Below, piece by piece: positions 24,352 through 32,707 of a stretch of DNA of 64,000 nucleotides. Position numbers and translations under genes: made by a program. Below the pieces are notes generated by a model. It made no database searches, was not told the origin of the DNA, and worked only from the letters and a program-made list of their open reading frames with translations. Every line of letters starts with the position of its first letter. Positions within the stretch are counted from its first letter, which is position 1. The DNA is from Nodosilinea sp. WJT8-NPBG4. GTDB lineage: Bacteria; Cyanobacteriota; Cyanobacteriia; Phormidesmidales; Phormidesmidaceae. The stretch spans positions 1 through 64,000 of the forward strand of contig JAHHHQ010000020.1 in NCBI GenBank assembly GCA_019359285.1. The letters are read 5' to 3'.

Positions 24352-25371
24352 CTAATCGGCGAGGGTAGAAAATTGCCGAAACCGATAGGTGGCAAAACTG
24401 TAGGCAAAGGCGGCACCGCCGTAGAGAAAATAGAACCAGTGCCAGGGGATTACCCGCAGAGCAAAGAGCGGCCCGCGCTTATACCAAAAGAAGCGATATA
24501 CCCGCTGGTTGATGACCAGCAGCCCCACCATAATGGCGATCGCAACAATCCACAAAAAGGGCTCAATCCATCCGCCCAGCAGACACACCAGCGCCGCAAA
24601 GCTGAGCACCACGCTCAGGCGGTTAGTGCGGTTCAGGTTGAGGTCATTCATCGGTTGCCCCTGCCTAAGAATTAGCTCTGCCCAAGGCAGGGCGCGGTAG
24701 AAAATTTCGGCCCTCAGCAGTGAAACGGGCTTCCAGCATTTCAGGTGCTTGACTTGAATGTGCTTGCACAGGCGAATAGTGTAGCCCGCCCGCCGCAGTC
24801 GATAGCCCAATTCAATATCTTCGACACAGGGTTTAAGGTAGCGTTCGTCAAACCCACCCACGGCATGAAATGCCTCGGAGCGAATGGCCCCGCAGGCTCC
24901 CCAAAAGGTGGAGGCCTTTTCAGATGCCACCTGGTGGGTATAGTGGTGAAGCAGATTTTTGTACTGCGATAGGAAATTGGAAGCCCCGGGCTGGTCGTCG
25001 TAGGAGCCAATCAACGCCGCCAGGTTAACGTCTTTTTGAAAAGCAATTTCGACGTTGAGAATGGTGTCTTGACCAACGGTGACATCGGCATCAATAAAGA
25101 ACAGAATGTCCCCCTGAGCCATGGACGCCCCTCGATTGCGGGCGCGGGCTGGCCCACCCGCCGAGTCGTAGCGAAATACCTTGGCCCCAAACGCTTTGGC
25201 CACTTCCCATGAACCGTCGGTGTCGCCATCGGCAACCACAATCACCTCGTCAGGCTGCCGACCGGATTGGCTCAGACTCTCAAGGCAGCAGCGGAAGCTT
25301 TCCCCGCCGTTATACACAGGGATGATGATAGAAATACTGGGTCTTGATGCATGACCTGGGCTGAAATTCAT
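24352..25371 (-). CDS. Family 2 glycosyltransferase with C-terminal membrane segments
   Basis: 339 residues from MNFSPGHASRPSISIIIPVY, chosen over the ATG at 25443 because GT2 proteins begin close to this strand. The GT-A fold shows SIIIPVYNGGESFRCCLESL, VVADGDTDGSW, AGGPARARNRGASMAQGDIL and the metal-binding FIDADVTVG (DxD). The acceptor-side block is WGACGAIRSEAFHAVGGFD followed by EDIELGYRLRRAGY (ED motif). Three membrane helices at the end (VVLSFAALVCLLGGW, FLWIVAIAIMVGLLV, FLYGGAAFAYSFATY) anchor it at the inner membrane. Sugar and acceptor are unknown; envelope polysaccharide or glycolipid is likely. Confidence 0.9.
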   Translation of the reverse strand: MNFSPGHASRPSISIIIPVYNGGESFRCCLESLSQSGRQPDEVIVVADGDTDGSWEVAKAFGAKVFRYDSAGGPARARNRGASMAQGDILFFIDADVTVGQDTILNVEIAFQKDVNLAALIGSYDDQPGASNFLSQYKNLLHHYTHQVASEKASTFWGACGAIRSEAFHAVGGFDERYLKPCVEDIELGYRLRRAGYTIRLCKHIQVKHLKCWKPVSLLRAEIFYRALPWAELILRQGQPMNDLNLNRTNRLSVVLSFAALVCLLGGWIEPFLWIVAIAIMVGLLVINQRVYRFFWYKRGPLFALRVIPWHWFYFLYGGAAFAYSFATYRFRQFSTLAD

Positions 25372-25893
25372 GAACCAATTATGCCTAATAACAAGTGCTG
25401 AAGCCCGCGAAAAATTACGACTATATAGGGAACTAATCGCCAACTTTTCCCGAAATAGGGCATTTCTTAGAAAGAGTAAATGCCTTGGTGATGTCTCGAA
25501 CGACTTCGAGAAGGTCTAAGGAGTCTGTTTTATGGGGCTTTCAGTAAATTAAAGCACTCTATGGTGGGGAAACCATCACAGTCATTTTGCAGAAATCATG
25601 AAAAGATTCTCCTCTTCGTGATGTCTTTGTAATTCTTGTTACGAAGGATGTTTATTGCCAATCTCTATTTTTAGAGAGGTAGCAAAACTGAGGCTAGGGC
25701 GCGAAGAATGCGTTCCCCGATGGAACTTGAAGTATTAACTAGTCTAAAAAGGATTTGTTGCTTAATACATGGCTGGTTCCGTCAAACCTGGCATGACTAT
25801 TGCGATCGCCCCCTCCGGTGCACCCTGCTAGCTAGAGTTGTGCGGCGGCAAAAACCTCGCTAGCCTGAGGATATTCTTACTGTGCAAGCCGCC
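25372..25893. other. Intergenic region
   Basis: About 520 bases between the GT2 gene and the TMEM14 gene. The AT-rich part (25480-25780) has no frame of note. I see no RNA gene and no strong terminator; promoters for both flanking divergent genes are expected here. Confidence 0.4.
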
Positions 25894-26214
25894 ATGCCCG
25901 CTGGAGTTCTCTGTGCGATCGCCTATGCTGCCCTCTCTGCGATCGGCGGGCTGATTGGCTATGTCCAAGCCCGCAGTCAGCCGTCGCTAGCCAGTGGCTT
26001 GGTGAGCGCCGCCCTGCTGCTGCTGGGCGCCTAGCTGTGGCAGGCCGGTTCGGCTGGTGGGGCGGGCATGGCGATGGGAGTCACAGTGTCCCTCGTGTTC
26101 ATCTTCGTTCGCCGCTGGATGCAGACTCGCAAAGCCATGCCCGCCGTCATCATGATTGTGGCGGGGGTGCTGGCGTTTGTGGGGATGGGGCTTTCGCTGT
26201 TTGGCGTTATTTAA
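25894..26214 (+). pseudogene. TMEM14 family gene with an internal amber stop
   Basis: From ATG 25894 the frame reads MPAGVLCAIAYAALSAIGGL, IGYVQARSQPSLASGLVSAA, then LLLLGA followed by TAG at 26032-26034, then continues in the same frame LWQAGSAGGAGMAMGVTVSL, FIFVRRWMQTRKAMPAV, and VAGVLAFVGMGLSLFGV to a stop at 26212. Before and after the stop the protein matches the TMEM14/FAX1-like small membrane family, which in plants moves fatty acids across plastid envelopes. There is no frameshift: one codon change (for example CAG or TGG to TAG) would explain it. A sequencing error or read-through is possible. A GTG at 25882 is an alternative in-frame start. Confidence 0.75.
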
Positions 26215-26348
26215 GGGTGGTGGTGGATGGGTGAGGAATTGGAATCGTCCTGGCCTTGTAATGGCGTAACGACCTTTCCGTTGGCCTTAGCCTCTTCAAA
26301 GAAGAAGTAGATGAGAGCTCTGCTTCACAGGTGGATGATTTTGGCAAA

Positions 26349-27329
26349 TCAAGGAGAGTTTGTGGAGTCAGTTGATTCTGGAGAATCTGACTCGGTGGCA
26401 GGTCGTTCTATCAGGTCCTTAGCAGAAATACCTTCGGTTTGGTTGCCAAATCGCCACAGAGCAGCAGCAGCCTCAGCCTGGGTAACGCCTTTCTGAGGCT
26501 GAAAAAGGGTGGTATAGCCAAAGGCGCGACGAATATTGGCAAAATCGCCGTTTTGGTGATCGGCCAGCACCGCCCGCATCGCCAACGGCTCAATCTTAGC
26601 GGCATCTTGAAAGCCCCAGGCGGTTGCGACAGTATCAGCCGCCGCTGTCGGCAGCGGCGCCCGAGAATCTAGAGGCACCTTCCACAGCACGAGGGTTTCG
26701 CGGGTGAGGGGTGCATCGGGCCGAAAGGTGACGGCGGTGGCATTGCCGGTCTTGGCGCTGGGGATAATCCCCGCTTCGGCTAACCCTTGAATGGCGGCAA
26801 AGTAGGGGTGCGAAGCGGGTACATCTTGAAAAGCGGGGGCAGTGCCAGCGGCGGCGGGGCGCAGGCGCTTGGCTGGTACATCTTGATAGAACCTGTTGTT
26901 GGCGGTGAGTAGCCAGTGGGCGAACTCACCCCGGGTAATGGTTTGGTTGGGGGCAAATTCGAGCTTTGCTGTGGTGCCATCGGCCGTTGGCCGGGCTGGC
27001 TCGACAATCCCAAGGGTTAGCCAGTTTTGTACGTAGGGACGCAGATCTTCGGGCACCTCAGCCAGGGTTGCGGCGCTGTCCTCGGGTGAGGTTTCTGACT
27101 CTGGGGGTTCGGCCTCGGTGGGGGCGGGAGCCTCGGCGGCCGTCTCAGCCGGATCGGGTTCGGCCTCTGCTTCAGCAGGGGTTTCGGGCTCTTCGCCGTT
27201 GAATACAGGTCGATCTTGTAGTTGCGGATCGGCCTCTAGGGACTGCTCTAGAGGACTGCCCGCACAACCGGCGACCAGTAGCAGACTCAGCCCAGATACC
27301 ATGATCGTGAGACGCAGCGCAGCAGACAA
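26349..27329 (-). CDS. Lipoprotein with S-layer homology (SLH) domains
   Basis: 326 residues. The signal LTIMVSGLSLLLVAGCAGS ends in a lipobox (VAGC), so the mature protein is probably lipid-anchored through that Cys. A Glu/Pro/Ala-rich linker (residues about 45-95) leads to SLH-like repeats: LRPYVQNWLTLGIVEP with ITRGEFAHWLLTANNRF, then FQDVPASHPYFAAIQGLAEA with APLTRETLVLWKV. A final partial repeat ends GVTQAEAAAALWRFGN. SLH domains bind peptidoglycan-linked polymers, so the protein likely tethers envelope layers. No catalytic domain is seen. Confidence 0.85.
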   Translation of the reverse strand: MSAALRLTIMVSGLSLLLVAGCAGSPLEQSLEADPQLQDRPVFNGEEPETPAEAEAEPDPAETAAEAPAPTEAEPPESETSPEDSAATLAEVPEDLRPYVQNWLTLGIVEPARPTADGTTAKLEFAPNQTITRGEFAHWLLTANNRFYQDVPAKRLRPAAAGTAPAFQDVPASHPYFAAIQGLAEAGIIPSAKTGNATAVTFRPDAPLTRETLVLWKVPLDSRAPLPTAAADTVATAWGFQDAAKIEPLAMRAVLADHQNGDFANIRRAFGYTTLFQPQKGVTQAEAAAALWRFGNQTEGISAKDLIERPATESDSPESTDSTNSP

Positions 27330-27452
27330 GGGGGCAACCTCCTTAGCGGGGGAATCGATGCAGTACCTACACAGCGTATTTTAGGACAGCGCCCGCGGCC
27401 TTTGCTGGCTACGCTGTGCCACCCCCTGCAGAACCCCGTTTGGAACCTGTCT

Positions 27453-28388
27453 ATGCCGCCCCGACCCATCATTATTGACTGCGACCCTGGGGTTGACGAT
27501 GCGATCGCCCTCCTCCTCGCTTTCGCTGCCGCCGCTGAGTTCGACCTGTTGGGCATCACCACTGTGGCGGGCAACGTGCCGCTGGCGCTCACCCAGGCCA
27601 ATGCTCGCCGCATTTGCCATCTGGCCCAGCGCACCGATGTGCCGGTGTATGCGGGTTGCCCGCGCCCGCTGCTGCGATCGCTTGTTACCGCCGAAGAGGT
27701 TCACGGCAGCACCGGGATAGAGGGCACCAACCTGCCCCAACCCACCATGCCACTGCAATCCCAGCATGCCGTCGCCTTCTTAATTGAGCGACTGACCACG
27801 GCTTCAACCCCCATAACCCTGGCTACCCTAGGCCCGCTAACAAATCTAGCTGTGGCGCTCATTCAGTGTCCGGCCATTGTCCAGGGCATCGACCAGGTGG
27901 TGATGATGGGCGGCTCCCTGGGGGCTGGCAACATTACCCCCGCCGCTGAGTTCAATGTCTATGTGGATCCCCATGCTGCCAAGGTGGTCGTCGATGCGGG
28001 CTTACCCCTGACCATGATTGGCCTGGATGTAACCCACCAGGTCGTCACCACCCCCGATCGCCTAGCAGCGCTTAAGGCTCTGGACACCCCAGTAGGCAAA
28101 GCCGCTGCGGGCATGCTGCGCTACTACGGCCAGCTAGATTTGGAACGCCACCACCTGGCTGCCTCCCCCCTCCACGACCCCTGTGTGATTGCCTATCTGC
28201 TACGCCCCGACCTCTTTACTGGTCGGCCCATGCACCTGGCCATTGAAACTGAAGGCACCCTCTGTCTGGGGCGCACAGTGGCAAATGGCCACCCAACCCC
28301 CACTGCCCCCGCCAACGCCACCGTTATTGAAACGGCCAATGCCGACGGTATCTATGCACTTTTGACAGAACGCCTTGGGAAACTATAG
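27453..28388 (+). CDS. Inosine/uridine-preferring nucleoside hydrolase family protein
   Basis: 312 residues from MPPRPIIIDCDPGVDDAIAL. The DCDPGVDDA motif supplies the Ca2+-binding aspartates of the nucleoside hydrolase fold, which cleaves the N-glycosidic bond of ribonucleosides. Further family blocks: EFDLLGITTVAGNVPLALT, GPLTNLAVAL, VVMMGGSLGAGNITPAAEFN, VYVDPHAAKVVVDAGLPL, MIGLDVTHQVV and HDPCVIAYLL, carrying the last metal-binding Asp. The longer frame from 27402 lacks family support. Base preference cannot be assigned from motif alone. It begins 43 bases before a gene upstream of ccmK3, but the relation is unclear. Confidence 0.93.
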   Translation: MPPRPIIIDCDPGVDDAIALLLAFAAAAEFDLLGITTVAGNVPLALTQANARRICHLAQRTDVPVYAGCPRPLLRSLVTAEEVHGSTGIEGTNLPQPTMPLQSQHAVAFLIERLTTASTPITLATLGPLTNLAVALIQCPAIVQGIDQVVMMGGSLGAGNITPAAEFNVYVDPHAAKVVVDAGLPLTMIGLDVTHQVVTTPDRLAALKALDTPVGKAAAGMLRYYGQLDLERHHLAASPLHDPCVIAYLLRPDLFTGRPMHLAIETEGTLCLGRTVANGHPTPTAPANATVIETANADGIYALLTERLGKL

Positions 28389-28430
28389 TCGAGCACAAAA
28401 CTCCCCCAGCGCACTTGATAAGATAGCCCT

Positions 28431-29018
28431 ATGGCTTACACCACCGAACAACTCCTGGACTTTCTCGATCAGGAACTTCGCGCCACCTGGAAGGGCGAGC
28501 GAGTGGTGCTGTCTTCCGCCGATCGCATCGACAATCCGGTGCTCTCGAAGGCGATCGGGGCCGACAAGCTCAGCAAAGTATTCGCTATTCAAGACTTTCG
28601 CGCCCAAATTCACGGCTACCAGCACGAGCACGGGGTGTCGGGTCTAATGTGGCACACCTGCCAGTTTCAGGGCCGCAACCTGCGCGTACCCGAGCTGCAT
28701 CCTCAGCTGATCGCTATCCCCGCCGACAAGCTGGCCCTAGTGGGGGCAAAGCCAGCCATAGTCGAGTTTTGGCGACAATCCATTGCTGGCCTGCGCCTCT
28801 GGCTGGCTGGCAATCAGCCCCAACCCACTACCCCAGAGGCGGTAGAACAGCTGATTGCTGCCAGCGAATGGGCTGAGCTATCCGCCACGCGAGATGAGCT
28901 GTATCTCGGCCTGTGCTGGGGCGACCCCAAAGACTGCCACTGCGACTGGGCTAAGCCAGAGTCGGGATGCGATCGCGTCATCGCCACCGCCGGAGAACCC
29001 AGCGGCATCAAGGTATGA
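28431..29018 (+). CDS. Conserved cyanobacterial protein upstream of ccmK3
   Basis: 195 residues, soluble. The N-terminus AYTTEQLLDFLDQELRATWK is followed by DRIDNPVLSKAIGADKL, then VSGLMWHTCQFQGRNLRVPE, LHPQLIAIPADKLALVGAKP, VEFWRQSI and a C-terminal Cys cluster GLCWGDPKDCHCDWAKPESG followed by another Cys. The cluster could bind metal. I know it only as a conserved hypothetical. It ends 40 bases before ccmK3 on the same strand, so it may be co-transcribed with the carboxysome genes. Confidence 0.7.
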   Translation: MAYTTEQLLDFLDQELRATWKGERVVLSSADRIDNPVLSKAIGADKLSKVFAIQDFRAQIHGYQHEHGVSGLMWHTCQFQGRNLRVPELHPQLIAIPADKLALVGAKPAIVEFWRQSIAGLRLWLAGNQPQPTTPEAVEQLIAASEWAELSATRDELYLGLCWGDPKDCHCDWAKPESGCDRVIATAGEPSGIKV

Positions 29019-29058
29019 TTGGGAGTTGAATAACGCAGCGTTTTCCTAGGAGCACCCC

Positions 29059-29370
29059 ATGGCCATTGCCGTCGGCGTCATTGAAACCCAAACCTTTCCC
29101 GCAGTGCTGGCCGCCGCCGACGCCATGGTCAAAGCGGCTAACGTCACTGTCTCCGTGCAAGACCGCTCCGAGAGTGGGCGGCAGTTTGTGGTCATCCGCG
29201 GCTTGATAGCTGAGGTCAAGCGCGCCATGGAAGCTGGGCTAGTTGCGGCCAAGGCCTGCCCCAACCTGGCCGAAGTTACCTCCCACGTAATCATCCCTAA
29301 CCCCACCGACAACATCGATGCGATTCTGCCCATTGGCTTTACTTCAGCCTCAGAATCCTTCCGGGTATAA
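29059..29370 (+). CDS. ccmK3: Carboxysome shell protein CcmK3
   Basis: 103 residues of one bacterial microcompartment (Pfam00936) domain: AIAVGVIETQTFPAVLAAAD, AMVKAANVTVSVQDRSESGR, FVVIRGLIAEVKRAMEAGL, VTSHVIIPNPTDNIDAILPI. In the pore loop the usual KxGS motif of CcmK1/K2 is absent and SESGR-type residues occur, as in CcmK3. In cyanobacteria ccmK3 and ccmK4 form a satellite locus away from the main ccm operon; CcmK3 is reported to form mixed hexamers with CcmK4. AGGAG lies 8 bases before the ATG. ccmK4 follows after 119 bases. Confidence 0.88.
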   Translation: MAIAVGVIETQTFPAVLAAADAMVKAANVTVSVQDRSESGRQFVVIRGLIAEVKRAMEAGLVAAKACPNLAEVTSHVIIPNPTDNIDAILPIGFTSASESFRV

Positions 29371-29489
29371 GTTCTACTATTACAACTCCCCCACAGTCTT
29401 TAATAATTCGACACGGCGCGATCGCTACCACCGCCCCGTACAATGAAGGTTGAATTTTTTACTCACAAAACTTTCTCAGGAGTACAACC

Positions 29490-29837
29490 ATGCCACAAGC
29501 CGTCGGGTCGCTCGAAACCAGAGGGTTTCCCCCGGTGCTTGCCGCCGCAGATGCGATGGTAAAAGCGGGGCGCGTTACGCTCATTGGCTACATTCGTGCC
29601 GGTAGTGCCCGCTTCGCCATCAACATTCGTGGCAGTGTCTCCGAAGTTAAGGCCGCCATGGCCGCTGGGGTAGAAGCCGCCGAAAAAACTCCCGGTGGTA
29701 TCCTCGAAACCTGGGTGATCATCCCCCGCCCTCACGAAAACGTGGTAGCTGTGCTGCCCATCGAATTTAACGAAGAGACCGAAATCTTCCGCCAGGCTGT
29801 CGAGCAACCCATTTTGCCCGGCTCTACCGGTCGCTAG
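29490..29837 (+). CDS. ccmK4: Carboxysome shell protein CcmK4
   Basis: 115 residues. The sequence QAVGSLETRGFPPVLAAADA, MVKAGRVTLIGYIRAGSARF, INIRGSVSEVKAAMAAGVEA and VIIPRPHENVVAVLPIEF is typical CcmK4, with the IRAGSARF pore loop. The protein forms hexameric shell tiles whose central pore passes small anions into the carboxysome. AGGAG precedes the ATG. It is the second gene of the ccmK3-ccmK4 pair and is followed by a strong terminator. Confidence 0.95.
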   Translation: MPQAVGSLETRGFPPVLAAADAMVKAGRVTLIGYIRAGSARFAINIRGSVSEVKAAMAAGVEAAEKTPGGILETWVIIPRPHENVVAVLPIEFNEETEIFRQAVEQPILPGSTGR

Positions 29838-29913
29838 GGCTACTTGTTGACCGTCTCTAGATGATCTCTATCAAGATCATCTAAAAATCTGCCTCAAAAC
29901 TATTGGCAAGAAC

Positions 29914-29956
29914 ATGCCCGCTAAAGAGATTAACTTTCTCTAGCGGGCATATTTTT
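29914..29956 (+). terminator. Terminator of the ccmK3-ccmK4 unit
   Basis: ATGCCCGCTA and TAGCGGGCAT form a perfect 10-bp stem, with AAAGAG/CTTTCTC partly extending it, followed by ATTTTTAT. Confidence 0.85.
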
Positions 29957-29982
29957 ATGATCTGTAGTTCTAGCAGGGACAA

Positions 29983-30195
29983 TTAGTCTTCTTTTGTCAA
30001 AGCCTCTGGTTTGTGAGCTGCATGGCTGCCGGTTTTTTCGCTTTCTACCAAATACTGGGGATTTTCCTTAGATGCAGCAACGGTATGACCTTTGATTTCG
30101 GTACGAGATGTTAGCTTTTCAACTATCGTACCCGTAGTTTTTCCCTGAGCCGTACTCCAGGAAACCTTGTCTCCTTTTTTGAAACCTTGTTCCAT
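29983..30195 (-). CDS. DUF2945 small Tudor-like domain protein
   Basis: 70 residues from MEQGFKKGDKVSWSTAQGK. The GDKVSWS...GTIVEKLTSRTEIKGHTV segment and NPQYLVESEKTGSHAAHKPE end are the DUF2945/HVA1-type Tudor-like pattern. Such small proteins are of unknown function, often found in stress-associated neighbourhoods. The earlier start at 30204 adds three residues. It is encoded convergent to ccmK4 and near two other small membrane or envelope genes, each apparently monocistronic. Confidence 0.85.
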   Translation of the reverse strand: MEQGFKKGDKVSWSTAQGKTTGTIVEKLTSRTEIKGHTVAASKENPQYLVESEKTGSHAAHKPEALTKED

Positions 30196-30392
30196 GACGA
30201 TCACTTGAACTCATCTATTACTCAACATCTAGTCATACTATCGATGTGATGACAGCAAACCAGCCTGAGCTGAATTGGTTTTGAAGGACTAATTGCAGTC
30301 CAGACTGCTTAAGCTAGATGTGGTGGAAGTTGGATCATCTTCCAACAGCCTAGATCTCAAGCAGGCCGGCTCATCTGCTAATTAAGCGTTGG

Positions 30393-30866
30393 CTATAGAA
30401 CTTCGCCAGAGGTGGGGTCTTCCTTCAGCTCTTTCTTAAACAGACTTAGCAGGGAAGGGGTAGCAAAGAAGCCGAAATAAATACCCAGTGCGCCCGTTAG
30501 CCCGTGCAGAAAAACATCGGCTCCATAGAGCGGAAAAAGTCCAAAGAAAGTGTTGGCAACCGGTACTAGACCTAGAACAGCCAAGGTGGTGTAGTAGATA
30601 CCCAGTTGCCCAGAGAACAGGCGGGAGCTGTCTAACGCAATAGAAGCAACGATTCCCAACAAACCGGTAACAAGGTGAATAATATTGTGAGGCGTATTAA
30701 TTGGAAATAGACCCATCAAGTAGCCAAATCCAGAAACGACACCCAACTTCTCGATCGAAGGAGGCATAGCACCAGACTGAGAAACTAGGGCAGGAATGAA
30801 GCCCAGAATACCTATGGCGAGATAAAATACGCCGATAATCAGTGCAAATCTTTGTGCAGCTTTCAT
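30393..30866 (-). CDS. DUF4383 membrane protein
   Basis: 157 residues with four membrane helices: FALIIGVFYLAIGILGFIPA, IIHLVTGLLGIVASIAL, YYTTLAVLGLVPVANTFFG and VFLHGLTGALGIYFGFFA. The PINTPHNIIHLVTGLLG segment, with conserved His residues in the second helix, is the DUF4383 signature. Function is unknown. The cytoplasmic tail is Glu-rich. It stands alone, with long AT-rich gaps on both sides. Confidence 0.85.
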   Translation of the reverse strand: MKAAQRFALIIGVFYLAIGILGFIPALVSQSGAMPPSIEKLGVVSGFGYLMGLFPINTPHNIIHLVTGLLGIVASIALDSSRLFSGQLGIYYTTLAVLGLVPVANTFFGLFPLYGADVFLHGLTGALGIYFGFFATPSLLSLFKKELKEDPTSGEVL

Positions 30867-31427
30867 GATAACTCTAAGGTAAAGGTCAGATAACGGTTTT
30901 GGGTAAGCTTACAGCAGCTTGGTAAAGCCTTTCACTACCTAGCCAGGAATGAACCCACAACAATTAACTAAACTGTAAGGAGTTTGGTAAGTTTGAGCCT
31001 CTCCAAAGAGAAATAGTTGTTGATAGGTCATTGGGTAGAGTGAATTTTTCAGTGGTAGTTAACTTCCTGCCCACAGCATTTTTCAGGGCTCTTTTCTATC
31101 GCTGCAAATTAAGAAAATACCGGTGTAGAAGACGAATTGAGCTGGTTTTGAAAGGATAGCGATCGCATTTAACCCCTTCCTATCTGCTCAACCTTCATGG
31201 AAATAAGCAATACAAATGCTCTTACCCGATTGCAGCTCTATGGAGCCTTGAACTTCCCAAACCTCTGCTCCACAGCTTCTAGATAAATCTGCAAAACGAA
31301 AATTACTCCAGTTCTATAGCCTTGAGGTGTATCAGATTCTCCTTAATAAATTCATTGTGCTCCGCTAAGAGATCTCAACGGAGCACAATGATTTACCTAA
31401 AATCGAAGTGATTGGCAGGGCTAACGA
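30867..31427. other. Intergenic region with one hairpin
   Basis: About 560 bases, AT-rich, no frame that looks coding. The only clear structure is the inverted repeat at 31353-31390, listed separately. Promoter of the DUF4383 gene should lie near 30880-31000. Confidence 0.4.
31353..31390 (-). terminator. Hairpin at the 3' side of the exported-protein gene
   Basis: CATTGTGCTCCG and CGGAGCACAATG form a perfect 12-bp stem. On the minus strand it is followed by AATTTATT, a weak T tract, so it probably ends the transcript of the gene at 31428-31787. Confidence 0.6.
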
Positions 31428-31787
31428 TTAGTCGTCGTTAGGTAGCTCTCCATTATCCACGCCAGGTGTCAGAGTCTTAGCGTTTTGGGGGTAGATTCCG
31501 GCCATGTCTTTGACTGCGTCAGCCGACTCTTCGGCGATGCGCTTGATCCTTTTGCCAGGCTGGCCTTCCAGCGATTCTTTCTCAGCTTCCCACTGACCCA
31601 TGGTGCGGGGGCGACCAACCTCTTGGGTGGGTGGCAGTTCATTAGAATAAGCGCGATTGCTAGAATTTTGCTCAGCTTTGACGCCGTTAGCAGTCATCAA
31701 AATGACAACGGCGGAACAAGCCACCGCAAACTGCTTCCAGTGAATGCGGCTCAGCATTCCTTTTAAAGCTCCAAAAATATCTTTCAT
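31428..31787 (-). CDS. Small exported or membrane-anchored hypothetical protein
   Basis: 119 residues from MKDIFGALKGMLSRIHWKQF. A hydrophobic segment (AVACSAVVILMTANGVKA) ends in a possible signal peptidase site (VKA-E). The mature part is hydrophilic: SNELPPTQEVGRPRTMGQWE, GKRIKRIAEESADAVKDMAG. I recall similar small cyanobacterial exported proteins without known function. ATG 31790 is one codon earlier. No operon partner. Confidence 0.6.
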   Translation of the reverse strand: MKDIFGALKGMLSRIHWKQFAVACSAVVILMTANGVKAEQNSSNRAYSNELPPTQEVGRPRTMGQWEAEKESLEGQPGKRIKRIAEESADAVKDMAGIYPQNAKTLTPGVDNGELPNDD

Positions 31788-32052
31788 CACAAATTACCTA
31801 ATATCTACTTAAGCTTACGAGTCAGAAGCAAACTGCTTGCTGAACCTCTAGTGACACGTTAGGTAACTCTCTTAGGAAGCTTATCGCTCAAAAGGTATAT
31901 CTTCAGAAGCGGTGAAAGTTGCTGGATGTTGGGATGCCTGCATGCCCCAATCGAAGTATTTCTTTCGGAAGGATGAGACTAAAACCTCATCATGACAGGG
32001 GGAAACAGTAGCAGTCAGTATTAAGGTGCTGACGTAACCACTAGAGAGAGCT

Positions 32053-32643
32053 ATGCCTAAGCCAAACAGCTCTATTGCTGATATGACCCATGACGATACA
32101 CTAGAAACCCTCATCCATCAGCTGTCTAAGGCTCCGCCCCATAGCCAAAACTCAACCCAAGTAATGGACAACGTTTTAGCCAAGCTAGGACAGCAGTTGC
32201 AGTGCGATCGTGTCTTTTTATACTTGCGCTCTCCCGATACTCAAATAGGGCGAGTGCCGTTCTGCTGGAAAGAGCGGCCCTCGGTACCCACCATCTATGA
32301 TCCGGCCTGGAAACCGGAAGATCCGGCTTTGGCGAAGGATGACCCCATGTTTGCGGCTGCCCTCAAGGCTCAGCCCAGTATTTTTGTAGAGGATGTAGAA
32401 ACTGCTGGCCCAGAGGTGTTGAATCGCGAGTTTGAGCACCAAACCTTTGGGCATCGAGCCTTGATTCATGCTCACTTGTGCTCAGAGCAAACCCTGTGGG
32501 GCATTTTGCAGGCCTGTGTTTTTGAAGAGCCCCGTGTGTGGAGCCAGAGCGATCGCCAACTCATTGAGCAGGCCGTTACCCAGCTCACGCCCTTCGCCAT
32601 CGACTACGTGAAGTCTGAGCCAGAGTTGGCAACAAGTAGATAG
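32053..32643 (+). CDS. GAF domain protein
   Basis: 196 residues, one GAF-like domain. Features: TQVMDNVLAKLGQQLQCDRV, FLYLRSPDTQIGRVPFCWKE, DPMFAAALKAQPSIFVEDVE, TFGHRALIHAHLCSEQTLWG and QSDRQLIEQAVTQLTPFAID. These follow the GAF order (catalytic helix, strand, CDRVFLY, final helix). No chromophore-binding Cys in the usual bilin position is evident, and no output domain is attached, so it is a stand-alone sensor or a partner of another protein. The start could also be Met11 (32083). Confidence 0.8.
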   Translation: MPKPNSSIADMTHDDTLETLIHQLSKAPPHSQNSTQVMDNVLAKLGQQLQCDRVFLYLRSPDTQIGRVPFCWKERPSVPTIYDPAWKPEDPALAKDDPMFAAALKAQPSIFVEDVETAGPEVLNREFEHQTFGHRALIHAHLCSEQTLWGILQACVFEEPRVWSQSDRQLIEQAVTQLTPFAIDYVKSEPELATSR

Positions 32644-32707
32644 CAGAAATCTACGGGTGAATACAGTTCGACCGTTGGTAGCCAGTATTCACCCGTATAA
32701 GCGCTGT

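Noticed and set aside
30981..31427. tRNA or other stable RNA in long gene-free stretches
   Set aside because: I looked for TTCGA-type T-arms with acceptor pairing in the larger gaps and found none convincing; only the SRP RNA is supported.
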